Of a DNA stretch of 64,000 nt, positions 24,794 to 33,498 are shown piece after piece; the stretch's first letter is position 1, and each line of letters starts with the position of its first letter. The notes under the pieces were generated by a model. The model was given only the letters and a program-made list of their open reading frames with translations. It did not search any database and had not been told where the DNA came from. A program made the translations under genes and the position numbers. Origin of the DNA: Elstera sp044372965. Its GTDB lineage: Bacteria > Pseudomonadota > Alphaproteobacteria > Elsterales > Elsteraceae. Where the stretch lies: positions 1 through 64,000 of the forward strand of contig NZ_JBILQX010000003.1 of assembly GCF_044372965.1 (NCBI RefSeq), read 5' to 3'.

Positions 24794-26104
24794 ATGCAAA
24801 CCCATTTCAGCCTCACGCAATTGGCCGAAACCGGCGTCCAGGATGCCGATAAAATTCTGCGCACCTGCGTCCATTGCGGCTTCTGCACGGCGACCTGCCC
24901 GACCTATCTGCTGCTCGGCGACGAGCTCGATAGCCCACGTGGGCGCATCTATCTGATGAAGGACATGCTGGAGAATGCGGAAACACAGGCACCGACCGAG
25001 GCCCATGTAACCCATATCGACCGCTGCCTGACGTGCCTGTCGTGCATGACCACCTGCCCGTCGGGCGTGCATTACATGCATCTGGTCGATCAATCCCGCG
25101 CCCATATCGAGCATCACTACCGCCGCCCCTGGGCCGACCGGCTGGTGCGGGGGATTTTGGGCAAGGTCATGCCGAACCCGACCCTGTTCCGCCTCTCCTT
25201 GATTGCGGCGCAACCGGCGCGGCTGGCCCTGCCGCTGCTGCGCTCTTTCACCGGAAACGGCTTGGTGAAACGGCTGGTCGCGCTGTTGGAAACGGCGCGC
25301 CCCCCCGCCGGGCGCACATCCATCGACCGGCCCGGCCTGCATAAGGCTGCGCCCGGCGTGCTGACGCTGAAGCGCGTCGCCCTCATGAGCGGTTGCGTGC
25401 AAAATTCCCTGCGGCCCGAGATCAATGAGGCCACCGTTCGGCTGCTCACCCGCCTCGGCGTCGAAGTGCTGGTGCCGCCCGCCGCCTGCTGCGGCGCGCT
25501 TAACCATCATTTGGGCCAGGAAGAGGCGGCGCTCGCCCGCGTGAAAGCCAATGTCGCCGCCTGGGAAAAGCTATTGGATGCCGGGTGCGAGGCCATTCTC
25601 ATCACCGCCTCCGGCTGCGGGACGACGGTCAAAGACTATGGCCATATGCTAAAAGACGATCCCGCCTGGGCAGCCCGCGCAGGGCGGGTTGCAGCGGCGG
25701 CGAAGGACGTGTCGGAAATTCTGGAGCGCTTGGAATTTCCGGCGACCAAAGCCGCCGAGCCGCTGCGCCTCGCCTATCATTCCGCCTGCTCCATGCAGCA
25801 CGGTCAGCGCCTGAAAACGGGGCCGAAAGCCCTCCTAGAGCAAGCGGGGTTCACGGTGATGGAGGTGCCGGAAGGCCATATCTGTTGCGGGTCGGCGGGC
25901 ACGTACAGCCTACTGCAGCCCGATCTGTCCCAGCAGTTGCGCGACCGGAAGCTGGGCAATATCGCGCTCACCAAACCACAGGCGGTGGCGACCGGGAATA
26001 TCGGCTGCCTCACGCAGCTTCAAGCCGGGCTGCCGGTGCCGATTGTGCATACGGTGGAACTGCTGGATTGGGCCTATGGCGGCCCGAAACCGGCAGGGCT
26101 CTAA
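24794..26104 (+). CDS. glcF: Glycolate oxidase iron-sulfur subunit GlcF
   Basis: This 436-residue protein carries two [4Fe-4S] ferredoxin motifs, CVHCGFCTATCP (about 28-39) and CLTCLSCMTTCP, followed by two cysteine-rich CCG domains (AACCGALNHHLGQ and ICCGSAGTYSL). It passes electrons from GlcDE to the quinone pool. It starts 4 bp after the glcE stop. No glcC regulator is adjacent. Confidence 0.94.
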   Translation: MQTHFSLTQLAETGVQDADKILRTCVHCGFCTATCPTYLLLGDELDSPRGRIYLMKDMLENAETQAPTEAHVTHIDRCLTCLSCMTTCPSGVHYMHLVDQSRAHIEHHYRRPWADRLVRGILGKVMPNPTLFRLSLIAAQPARLALPLLRSFTGNGLVKRLVALLETARPPAGRTSIDRPGLHKAAPGVLTLKRVALMSGCVQNSLRPEINEATVRLLTRLGVEVLVPPAACCGALNHHLGQEEAALARVKANVAAWEKLLDAGCEAILITASGCGTTVKDYGHMLKDDPAWAARAGRVAAAAKDVSEILERLEFPATKAAEPLRLAYHSACSMQHGQRLKTGPKALLEQAGFTVMEVPEGHICCGSAGTYSLLQPDLSQQLRDRKLGNIALTKPQAVATGNIGCLTQLQAGLPVPIVHTVELLDWAYGGPKPAGL

Positions 26105-26140
26105 AGCGTTTCAAAAACAGGGTCGGCGGGGGAAATATAC

Positions 26141-26371
26141 GTGCAGGCCGGCGGGAATGGGCTTGAAAGCCTGGGCTTGAAAGCCAGGCGGCAACGCTTG
26201 CGGCGCGACGTTTATCGCATCTTGGAAAGCCCCACGGGCGGCGGCTGGGTGCGCCGCTGGATCGACGCCAGTCTTATTCTGCTGATTCTAGTTAACGCTG
26301 GGCTGGTGTTGGTGGAAGAAGCGCTGGCCCCCGGTGCCCATGCCGCCGAGCGCAGTAAATTCCAGCCTTAG
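26141..26371 (+). pseudogene. Truncated N-terminal fragment of an ion transporter (voltage-gated channel-like)
   Basis: The first 76 codons (GTG start) resemble the cytoplasmic N-terminus and first transmembrane segment of the ion_trans family (RRDVYRILESP, then WIDASLILLILVNAGLVLVEEAL), ending abruptly at ERSKFQP. The usual protein is over 200 residues, and no continuation is seen in any frame. A possible insertion-sequence end begins 33 bp downstream (26404), so the gene was probably cut by an insertion followed by deletion. Confidence 0.55.
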
Positions 26372-26780
26372 CGCGACCACGACGTAGCAAAGACGCATCC
26401 CATTGAACTGCGCCGGGTTTACCCGAAGCTGTTTAGTTTAACCTATGCTGCCAATGCTGATTCTCCCAGCTTGGCGTAACATCGATCCTCCTTCCCATAT
26501 TGCTCAGTAACCCGGCCCGCTTGCCCGTATGGCCTCCGGCCGTCTTCACTCATTGCGTGAGGGTGTGCGCCGAGCACCCAAGCTTACTTGCTATCGAGGC
26601 GATGGCCGCATTCGGATCGCTAGCCCAACGTCATCGGCACAGCGTTGCTCTGCGAAAATGCGCCTTGCCGCAGGTTACTATTGCGAGTCATTCGCAGGTT
26701 GCCTATTCTCCGCCGCGATCAATCCGTCCGCGCAAGCAGCCGCCAGCGTTTTAGGTACCGCTTCTTGCTCGGAGACTAAA
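26372..26780. other. Intergenic region with possible IS remnant and iron-regulated promoter
   Basis: These 409 bp hold no credible gene, although an open frame continues upstream of the receptor start. TGAACTGCGCCGGGTTTACC at 26404-26423 resembles the terminal inverted repeats of some IS3-family elements, from memory only. A Fur-like palindrome lies at 26680-26696, about 85 bp before the TonB receptor ATG. The rest is unexplained. Confidence 0.4.
26680..26696 (+). promoter_or_regulatory. Fur-like iron-regulation site upstream of the TonB receptor
   Basis: ATTGCGAGTCATTCGCA has TGCGA/TTCGCA half-sites. It shares the ATTGCG-N3-CATTCGCA pattern with the site before fhuC, and it is 14/17 identical to the site between iucA and the exporter gene. 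Confidence 0.65.
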
Positions 26781-28958
26781 ATGCAGAATGCATTTCGCAC
26801 GTCCATTGCCCGACCCCGCAGTTCTCTTTTGTGTCTGGCGCTGGCCGCCACCGCGCTAACGGGGCTGACGCCAGTGAGCGCGAGCTATGCGCAGACCGCG
26901 CCACAACCGAATGCTCCTGGCACCCCGACCGCCCCCGTCCTGCTGCCGGGCCTCACCGTCGAAGGCGAGCGCACGGCCTTCAGCCCCGTCGAAGGCTATC
27001 GCGCCCGGCGGAGCATTACGGGGGCGAAGGGCGATTCGCTGCTGAGCGACACGCCCGCCAGTGTGCAGGTCGTCCCCCATCAGGTCTTGGAAGATCAAAA
27101 CGCGGGACGGACCAGCGACGCCCTTAAAAACGTCTCGGGCATTACCTCGGCCACCGGCTCCTACCGCTATTTCAACGATTTCACCATTCGCGGCTTTTTG
27201 CTGAACGGGAATAATTATTTCCGCGATGGCTTACGCGACGATAGCTTCAGCCAGTCGCAAAGCCTTTACGGCGTTGAGCGCGTCGAAGTGCTGAAAGGCC
27301 CGGCGTCCTTGCTCTATGGGGCTTCGCAGCCCGGCGGCTCGCTGAATTTCATCTCCAAGCTGCCCACCGCGACGCCGTCCTATCAAGTCGATGTCGGCTA
27401 TGGCACCGATAATCATTGGCAGGGCATGGCCGACGCCAGCGGCCCGCTTACCGATAATAAATCCATCCGCTACCGCCTGATTGCGGCCATAGATCAAACC
27501 GACCGATTCATCGACTATATGGATTCAACCCGGCGCTATTTGAACGGCACGCTTCAATTCGGTGCCGACCGCGACACCACCTTCACCCTGCAGGGCGAAT
27601 ATCGCGAAGGCTCGGAGCCGAATTTCTACGGCGTTCCCGCCTATGGCACGGTCGATACCAGCCGCATCAAACTGCCGCGCAGCCGCAGCTTCCAAGAGGA
27701 GAATGATTCGCGCGATTATTTCGTCGTCTCGCTGACCGGCACGCTCGACCATCGCTTCAATGATATTTGGTCGTCGCGCACGCAACTGCGCGCCACCATG
27801 CACGAGTTTGAATATAGTGGCTATATTCCGTCCAGCTTGAACGCGACCCGCACGGCGCTAAACCGCAATTACACGCTCGGGAAGCAAGAACCCTATTCCT
27901 ATAGTTTCGATACCAACCTGACGGGTAAGTTCGATATTGGCGACATGCCGAATACGCTGATTGTCGGCGTTCAGTCGGATTATTCGACGAATAAGGTCGA
28001 AACCTATCGGCAAGCGGGCACGCTTCCCGCCATCTCTTTGACCAATCCGGTCTATGGCACGCGCCCGACCGCGCTGGCGATCCAGAATAATTATACCGGG
28101 CGAAATTTTACCAAGAGCCTCTATGCGCAAAACCAGTTGGAGCTGACCCCGCAGTTTCAAGTTATCGTCGGCGCGCGTCTCGATAGCGTCGATCAGGATT
28201 TGATCGATTACACGGCAAAACGCACCCTCAGCCGCGAAGACACCGAGGTGACGGGCCGCTACGGGCTTATTTACAAGCCGACCTCCAAACTCTCCTTCTA
28301 TACGGCCTATTCGCAATCCTACCTGCCGAACTCGCCCTCGACGCTGGACCGCAACGGCGCGAACTTCGGCCCGGAAAGCGGAACTCAGGTCGAAGTAGGG
28401 ATGCGTTACGATTTGCTGCCGGGCCTCACCGCGTCGGCCGCCGTCTTCCAAATCGACCGCACGGATGCGCTGGCGACCGATCCGCTCAATGCTACGCGGG
28501 CGGTGCAAATTGGCGAACAACGCTCGCGCGGCGTTGAAGTCGATGTGACCGGCGAAATCACCAAGGGCTGGAACGTTATCGGCAATTACACCTACGTCGA
28601 TGCTAAAATTCGCAAAGACACCGCGTTCCAAACGGGCAACGAAATGCCGAACGTTGCCAAGCATAGTGCCCGCCTCTGGTCGGTCTATGATTACGCGCTC
28701 GATGATCGGTCGGGGCTTGGTATTGGTGCGGGCGTCAATTGGGTTGGCGCGCGGCAAGGCGATCTTGGCAATACCTTTAAGCTTGCGAGCTATACAATCG
28801 TCGATGGCCTGCTCTACTACCGTTACGACGGGCTGAAGATCTCCCTGAACGCCACCAACCTGCTCGATGAAGAGTATATCGAAGGCTCCACCTCTGCGGT
28901 GCGCGTCTATCAGGGCGAGCCCCGGCAGGTGATGCTGCGACTGTCGTCGAAGTTCTAA
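26781..28958 (+). CDS. TonB-dependent ferric-siderophore receptor
   Basis: This 725-residue outer-membrane receptor has a signal peptide (cleavage near ASYAQ, about residue 38). The plug domain (about 75-190) contains DTPASVQVVPHQVLEDQ, FTIRGFLLNG and ERVEVLKGPASLLYGASQPGG. A 22-strand-type barrel follows, ending VMLRLSSKF with the required terminal aromatic residue. It belongs to the FhuA/FpvA-like siderophore receptor group. Linked hydroxamate uptake and synthesis genes suggest it imports the iron-loaded product of the iuc genes. The start ATG 26781 opens the signal peptide; a longer in-frame upstream extension has no signal character. Confidence 0.92.
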   Translation: MQNAFRTSIARPRSSLLCLALAATALTGLTPVSASYAQTAPQPNAPGTPTAPVLLPGLTVEGERTAFSPVEGYRARRSITGAKGDSLLSDTPASVQVVPHQVLEDQNAGRTSDALKNVSGITSATGSYRYFNDFTIRGFLLNGNNYFRDGLRDDSFSQSQSLYGVERVEVLKGPASLLYGASQPGGSLNFISKLPTATPSYQVDVGYGTDNHWQGMADASGPLTDNKSIRYRLIAAIDQTDRFIDYMDSTRRYLNGTLQFGADRDTTFTLQGEYREGSEPNFYGVPAYGTVDTSRIKLPRSRSFQEENDSRDYFVVSLTGTLDHRFNDIWSSRTQLRATMHEFEYSGYIPSSLNATRTALNRNYTLGKQEPYSYSFDTNLTGKFDIGDMPNTLIVGVQSDYSTNKVETYRQAGTLPAISLTNPVYGTRPTALAIQNNYTGRNFTKSLYAQNQLELTPQFQVIVGARLDSVDQDLIDYTAKRTLSREDTEVTGRYGLIYKPTSKLSFYTAYSQSYLPNSPSTLDRNGANFGPESGTQVEVGMRYDLLPGLTASAAVFQIDRTDALATDPLNATRAVQIGEQRSRGVEVDVTGEITKGWNVIGNYTYVDAKIRKDTAFQTGNEMPNVAKHSARLWSVYDYALDDRSGLGIGAGVNWVGARQGDLGNTFKLASYTIVDGLLYYRYDGLKISLNATNLLDEEYIEGSTSAVRVYQGEPRQVMLRLSSKF

Positions 28959-28971
28959 GGCGCGTGACGTT

Positions 28972-29000
28972 AAGACGGGGCGACTGGCCCCGTCTTTCCT
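28972..29000 (+). terminator. Intrinsic terminator between receptor and binding-protein genes
   Basis: AAGACGGGGC (28972-28981), loop GACTG, GCCCCGTCTT (28987-28996), then TCCTTT. Arms are perfect; the T-run is interrupted, so some read-through into the binding-protein gene is likely. Confidence 0.7.
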
Positions 29001-29018
29001 TTGTGGGGGTATGTGTTA

Positions 29019-29918
29019 ATGACCAACCGTTGCTTTGGTTTTGCTCGCCGCGCGGGCGTTGCGGCCCTCTTGGGTCTCGGGCTGGTGCTGGCCGGTGGCC
29101 GCGCGATGGCAGCGCCCAACCGAATTGTAACGCTGGAATTCATGGCGACCGAATCCGTTCTCGCACTTGGAGTCACCCCGATTGGCGCGGCGGATTCGGC
29201 GGGGTATCGCGGTTGGGTGTCCGGGCAACCGTTACCGACGCGCGTGACCGACGTCGGTACGCGGCAAGAACCGAGCCTGGAAGCCATCGCCAGCTTGAAG
29301 CCCGATCTTATTATCGGCCCCGCTATGCGCCTGAAGCCCATCGAAGCGCGGCTGCAAAGCCTTGCGACAACCGTCTTGCTGGAGGGCTATCCCAAAGATC
29401 CCGCCGCCAATCAGCTCGATTTCATGCTGAGCGAGTTTCGCCGGATCGGGGAGATCTTGGGCCGGGCCGAGGCGGCGGAAAAGGTGATCCAGCAGCTCGA
29501 TAGTAGCCTTGCGGCCCATAGGGTGCATCTGGCGGTAGCAGGCCGCAGCGGCGCGGTTCTGGTGGCGCAATATCTGCCCGGAACGCCGCGGTTGCGGGTT
29601 TTCACCAACAATAGCCAAGTGGGCACTCTTCTGGCGCGGCTGGGCCTGACGAACGCCTGGACGGCCCCCAATGATGTTTATGGATTTTCCACCGTCACGG
29701 CGGAGGCGCTCGCGCCGGTGACGGACGCGACTTTGCTCATTATCGCCAATCCGGCCGATACGGGCTGGCAAGCGCTGCAAACCGGGGCCGTTTGGCAGGC
29801 GCTCGCCCCGGTTCGCGCCGGGCGGGAACGGCTGCTGGACCCGAAAACCTGGACCTTCGGCGGCCCGGTCTCGGCGCAAGTGCTGGGCGATGAAATCGCG
29901 GCAGCCCTTCAGCGTTAG
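29019..29918 (+). CDS. fhuD: Iron-siderophore ABC transporter substrate-binding protein (FhuD-like)
   Basis: This 299-residue protein has an N-terminal export signal (hydrophobic stretch GVAALLGLGLVLAGGRAMA, cleavage near residue 30) followed by a helical-backbone binding-protein fold: RIVTLEFMATESVLALGVTPIG and EPSLEAIASLKPDLIIG are typical of FhuD/BtuF. It carries ferric hydroxamates from the receptor to the FhuBC-type permease and ATPase. ATG 29019 is chosen over a TTG six codons upstream. It converges with fhuF, with a 4-bp overlap of stop codons. Confidence 0.88.
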   Translation: MTNRCFGFARRAGVAALLGLGLVLAGGRAMAAPNRIVTLEFMATESVLALGVTPIGAADSAGYRGWVSGQPLPTRVTDVGTRQEPSLEAIASLKPDLIIGPAMRLKPIEARLQSLATTVLLEGYPKDPAANQLDFMLSEFRRIGEILGRAEAAEKVIQQLDSSLAAHRVHLAVAGRSGAVLVAQYLPGTPRLRVFTNNSQVGTLLARLGLTNAWTAPNDVYGFSTVTAEALAPVTDATLLIIANPADTGWQALQTGAVWQALAPVRAGRERLLDPKTWTFGGPVSAQVLGDEIAAALQR

Positions 29919-30646
29919 GCTTTCACGGCGTCGGTCTGAACGCGCTCCAACCACAGGTCTACTGTCATCTTGGGGCAGGTCGAACAGAGCGACTGCCCCG
30001 CAATGAGGTCGCGCACGCAGCAAACGCGCCGTTGTCGAACCTTTTCCGGCAAGCCCGCAACGCCCGGCGCGATCCAACGGATCTGATGGAACAGCGGGTT
30101 CGCGCTGCCATCGGGGCGCTTGGCCGTCTCAAGTAAGGTTTCGCGGAGGGCCGTCGCCGGGGGGGCGACGGCTTCCAATCGCTCCAAGGTTGCGGTGAGA
30201 AGATTGGCGGCGTTCGACCAAACCACGCGCGGCGCAAGCCGGGTTGATCCCTTCAACGCCTGCGCCAATAGGTCGAGATGGGCGTAGAGCCCGGCTAAAG
30301 CCGCCTCTCCCCCCGATGCCGCGCCGAGCACCACCGCCGAGGCATCGGCCCGAAGCGCGCCTCTATCCGGCGACAAATCCAAGGGCACGCCGCCCACCAG
30401 CGCAATCATCGGCGCGGGAATAAGGCCGCGCAGATAAGTTTTCGACCAGAGCGACGCAACCGCGCGCCGGTCACTTCCCGCAGGATAGCGCTGCCCGAAC
30501 CCATCCAGATGGACGGCGATAGCCTCGATGGAAAGATAGGCCGTTACCGGAATATCGTCGGCCATCGGCGTCACCGCGAGCGCCGCGCCAAACCGCGCGA
30601 AGGGGCCTTGAAACACGCTGGAGAGGCGGTCGATATCCACCATCAT
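29915..30646 (-). CDS. fhuF: Siderophore-iron reductase FhuF-like
   Basis: This 243-residue protein has the FhuF C-terminal [2Fe-2S] ligand pattern CCVRDLIAGQSLCSTC near residue 213, that is Cys-Cys-x11-Cys-x2-Cys. FhuF reduces ferric hydroxamates in the cytoplasm to release iron. ATG 30646 overlaps the permease stop (ATGA), giving co-transcription and probable coupling with fhuCB. Confidence 0.9.
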   Translation of the reverse strand: MMVDIDRLSSVFQGPFARFGAALAVTPMADDIPVTAYLSIEAIAVHLDGFGQRYPAGSDRRAVASLWSKTYLRGLIPAPMIALVGGVPLDLSPDRGALRADASAVVLGAASGGEAALAGLYAHLDLLAQALKGSTRLAPRVVWSNAANLLTATLERLEAVAPPATALRETLLETAKRPDGSANPLFHQIRWIAPGVAGLPEKVRQRRVCCVRDLIAGQSLCSTCPKMTVDLWLERVQTDAVKA

Positions 30647-32625
30647 CGCCCCACCCGTCGCAGCAGCCACAGAAAATAAGGCGCGCCGAACAGGGCCGTC
30701 ATCAGCCCGGCGGGCACGTCGCGCGGGGCAAGCACCACGCGCCCGATCAAATCCGCAACCCCTAGGGCGAGCGCCCCCAGCGCGGCGGCCCCGATCACCT
30801 GCTCCCGGCCCCGGCGTGCGCCCAGCAGGCGCGCGGCATGGGGGGCAATCAGACCCACGAAGCCAATCGCGCCGACAATCGCTACCGCCGCCGCCGAACA
30901 GGCGACCGCCACCAGCAGAATTTCCACCCGTGCCCGCCCGACCGCGAGTCCCAGGCCCCGCGCCGTATCGCGCCCCAGCGCCAATAGGTCGAGCCGCGCC
31001 GCCAGGAGCCACGCCAAGGGCAGAAGCACGCTCGCCCAAATCACCAGAACTACCGCCGCCGCCCACCCGCGACCATAGGTGCTGCCCGCGAGCCAGACGA
31101 GCGCTTGGCCGAGTTGCAGCCGCGAATCCAGAATCAAAAGCCGGGCCAGTGCCCCGGCGAGCGTGCCGACGACAAGGCCGATCAACGCGAGGCGGGCGGG
31201 ACCGAAGCCGCCTTTCGCGCTGCCCAGCAGCACCAGCGCCAAGGCCCCGAGCCCCCCGCCGAAAGCGGCGGCTTGCATCCCCAGAATGCCCGCCGTCGGC
31301 CAGGTTAGCAGGAGCGTTAGCGCGGCAACGGAGGCCCCAGGCGCGACGCCGAGCAGTTCCGGCCCGGCCAAAGGATTGCGGATTACGCCTTGCAGCAGCG
31401 CGCCGCTCGCCCCGAGCAGCGCGCCCGCCGCCAGCGCCGTTACCGTGCGCGGCAAGGTCAGATCGGCATAAAGCGCGGCGGCAAGGCCAGAGGCCGACCA
31501 ATGGGCGATCAGCGCCGCCGCAAGCCCGGCAAGAAGAACCCCGCCCCATCGAAAGAGACGCAGGGGCTGTGGGGTGGCCGATGTCCCCTCGCTCGTCCGC
31601 GCCCCCGCCTCCGGGCTGCGCTGGCGCTTCACCAGGATATAGAGCAGGGGCGAGCCGAGCAGCGTGATCGCCACGCCCGCCGGAATAGGCAGCGCGCCAG
31701 TCGAAAGCTGCACGGCAACCCAATCGGCCGCCACCAACAGCGCCGCGCCCCAGAGCCCCGCCAAGGGAAGCAGCACCCGATGGGTCCGCACGCCAAGGAG
31801 ACGCAAGATATTGGGCGCTAAGGTTCCAACGAGCCCAATCGGCCCGGCCACACAGACCGCGAGCGCCGCCAGACCCGTTGCGAGAAGCGCCGCCGCCCCT
31901 TCCACCCGGCGCACCCCCAGACCGAGCCCCTGGGCGGTCTCGCGCCCCAACGCCAGTAGATCGAGCCCGCGCGCGAGCAGCACCAAACCGATCCCGCCCG
32001 CGATCCCCCAGGGCAGGCTTGTCCTAAGATTAACCCAGCCGGTCTGCGTCAAAGCGCCCGTTACCCACAGCGCCAATCCCGCCGCCCGCTCTTCGGACGC
32101 CAGCATCAAGGCGATAGACCCCGCGCCCGCCGCCAGCGAAACGGCAACCCCCGCCAGCAGCAAGCGCAGCGGCGGCGCGGCAATCCCGCCCGCGACGGCA
32201 ACCGTCAGCACGGTCGCGGCGATGGCCCCGATGAGCGCAATCAGCAGGATCGACACCGGCAGCGACGGCAGCAGAACGAGGGCTAACGATAAGGCCAGTT
32301 GCGCCCCCGCCGTCGCCCCCAAAAGATCGGGCGCGGCGAGCGGATTGCGCATCACGGCTTGCAGCGCCGCGCCCGCGAGGCCAAGCGCGGCCCCGACGAA
32401 GACCCCCGCCGCCAAGCGCGGGCCATAGTGATGCAGCAAAAGCGCTTCCGCGAGGGGCGCGAGGGGACGCCCCGTCAGGAGATCCGCGACACTCGGCCAT
32501 TGGCTCGCCGGGATCTGGGCGAGCGCCGCCCCGCCGAGCACGAGAAGTGCCGCCAGTGCGAGCCCGGCGGCCCGCGTCGAAACCGACCGCGACGGCGCGT
32601 CGAGGGGCTGCGCGAGCCCCGTCAC
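30643..32625 (-). CDS. fhuB: Fused iron-hydroxamate ABC permease (FhuB-like)
   Basis: This 660-residue inner-membrane protein consists of two homologous FecCD-type halves, each about 320 residues. Each has the signature RNPLA-x-P-x-LLG (MRNPLAAPDLLGATAG in the first; IRNPLAGPELLGVAPG in the second) and GLVGTLAPN/GFVGLIAPH motifs. That duplicated form is the hallmark of FhuB. It imports ferric hydroxamates with FhuC and FhuD. The chosen start is GTG 32625, which overlaps the fhuC stop as GTGA; an in-frame GTG 10 codons upstream is less likely. Confidence 0.9.
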   Translation of the reverse strand: MTGLAQPLDAPSRSVSTRAAGLALAALLVLGGAALAQIPASQWPSVADLLTGRPLAPLAEALLLHHYGPRLAAGVFVGAALGLAGAALQAVMRNPLAAPDLLGATAGAQLALSLALVLLPSLPVSILLIALIGAIAATVLTVAVAGGIAAPPLRLLLAGVAVSLAAGAGSIALMLASEERAAGLALWVTGALTQTGWVNLRTSLPWGIAGGIGLVLLARGLDLLALGRETAQGLGLGVRRVEGAAALLATGLAALAVCVAGPIGLVGTLAPNILRLLGVRTHRVLLPLAGLWGAALLVAADWVAVQLSTGALPIPAGVAITLLGSPLLYILVKRQRSPEAGARTSEGTSATPQPLRLFRWGGVLLAGLAAALIAHWSASGLAAALYADLTLPRTVTALAAGALLGASGALLQGVIRNPLAGPELLGVAPGASVAALTLLLTWPTAGILGMQAAAFGGGLGALALVLLGSAKGGFGPARLALIGLVVGTLAGALARLLILDSRLQLGQALVWLAGSTYGRGWAAAVVLVIWASVLLPLAWLLAARLDLLALGRDTARGLGLAVGRARVEILLVAVACSAAAVAIVGAIGFVGLIAPHAARLLGARRGREQVIGAAALGALALGVADLIGRVVLAPRDVPAGLMTALFGAPYFLWLLRRVGR

Positions 32626-33437
32626 GCCGCCCCCGGCAAATCGGCGGGCAGGCACAGCAACGCGCCCGAGAGCGGGTGACGCGCTAGAACAATCTCAAGG
32701 TCGAAGACGCGGCGCAAACACTCCGGCGTTAAAACTGCCTCCGGCGCGCCTTGGGCGACAATCGCCCCGTCGCGTAAGAGCACCAGCGCGTCGCTATAGG
32801 CGGCGGCCTGATTGAGGTCGTGCAGCACCCAAACCACCGTGATCCCTTCTTCCCGGTTCAAGCGGCGGATCAACGTCAGCACGTCATGCTGATGGCGAAT
32901 GTCGAGATAGGTTGTCGGCTCATCCAGGAACAGAAGATCGGTGCGTTGCGCGAGCGCCATGGCAATCCACGCGCGTTGGCGCTCGCCGCCCGATAGCGCC
33001 GCCAGGGGTCGGTCACGGAACCTGATAAGCTCCGTGCGCGCCAGGGCCCAATCGATGGCGGCGCAATCGTCCGGCCCAGGGCGGCCGAAAAGCCGCAAAT
33101 GGGGATGCCGCCCCAGGGCGACCAATTCGCCGACGGTCATCGCTGGGGGCACCTCGGGCGTTTGCGGCAAAATGGCGACGCGCTGGGCGAGGGATCGGGG
33201 CGCGAGCGTCGCAATCTCCTCGCCCTCTAACAGCACGCGCCCGCCTGTCCGCGCCGCAAGACCGCACGCGCCGCGCAATAGCGTGCTTTTGCCGGACCCA
33301 TTGGGGCCGCAGAGCGCCGTGATCGCGCCTTTGGCAAAGCTTACCGACACCTGCTTCAGAACCTCGCGCCCGTCGTAGGCGATGGTCAGATCGTGGACCG
33401 AAAGGGCCACCGGAGCGGAGTTGGATTCGCTAAGCAT
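32622..33437 (-). CDS. fhuC: Iron-siderophore ABC transporter ATPase (FhuC-like)
   Basis: This 271-residue ATPase has Walker A GPNGSGKST, signature LSGGERQRAWIAMALAQ, Walker B LLFLDEPTTYLD and switch histidine VLHDLNQAA, all in the FecE/FhuC pattern. It powers the fused permease. ATG 33437 is chosen over upstream in-frame starts because the Fur-like promoter site lies just before it (33455-33473). It is the first gene of the fhuC-fhuB-fhuF unit. Confidence 0.92.
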   Translation of the reverse strand: MLSESNSAPVALSVHDLTIAYDGREVLKQVSVSFAKGAITALCGPNGSGKSTLLRGACGLAARTGGRVLLEGEEIATLAPRSLAQRVAILPQTPEVPPAMTVGELVALGRHPHLRLFGRPGPDDCAAIDWALARTELIRFRDRPLAALSGGERQRAWIAMALAQRTDLLFLDEPTTYLDIRHQHDVLTLIRRLNREEGITVVWVLHDLNQAAAYSDALVLLRDGAIVAQGAPEAVLTPECLRRVFDLEIVLARHPLSGALLCLPADLPGAA

Positions 33438-33454
33438 GATCCGGCTATAACAAT

Positions 33455-33473
33455 ATTGCGAATGCGACGCAAT
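33455..33473 (-). promoter_or_regulatory. Fur-like iron-regulation site upstream of fhuC
   Basis: This is a perfect 6-7-6 palindrome, ATTGCG-N7-CGCAAT. Read on the minus strand it gives ATTGCGTCGCATTCGCAAT, the same core as the site upstream of the TonB receptor. It lies 18 bp before the fhuC ATG. Confidence 0.7.
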
Positions 33474-33498
33474 CGTATTGTCGGGATTTTCCTTGTCC

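Noticed and set aside
26500..26780. Small open frames upstream of the TonB receptor
   Set aside because: They have no ribosome site or recognisable protein features and overlap the promoter and the Fur-like site.
30647..31723. Upstream extension of the fhuF frame to 31723
   Set aside because: The extra codons are antisense-like, low-complexity Gly/Ala/Arg sequence inside the fhuB gene; FhuF similarity starts at 30646.
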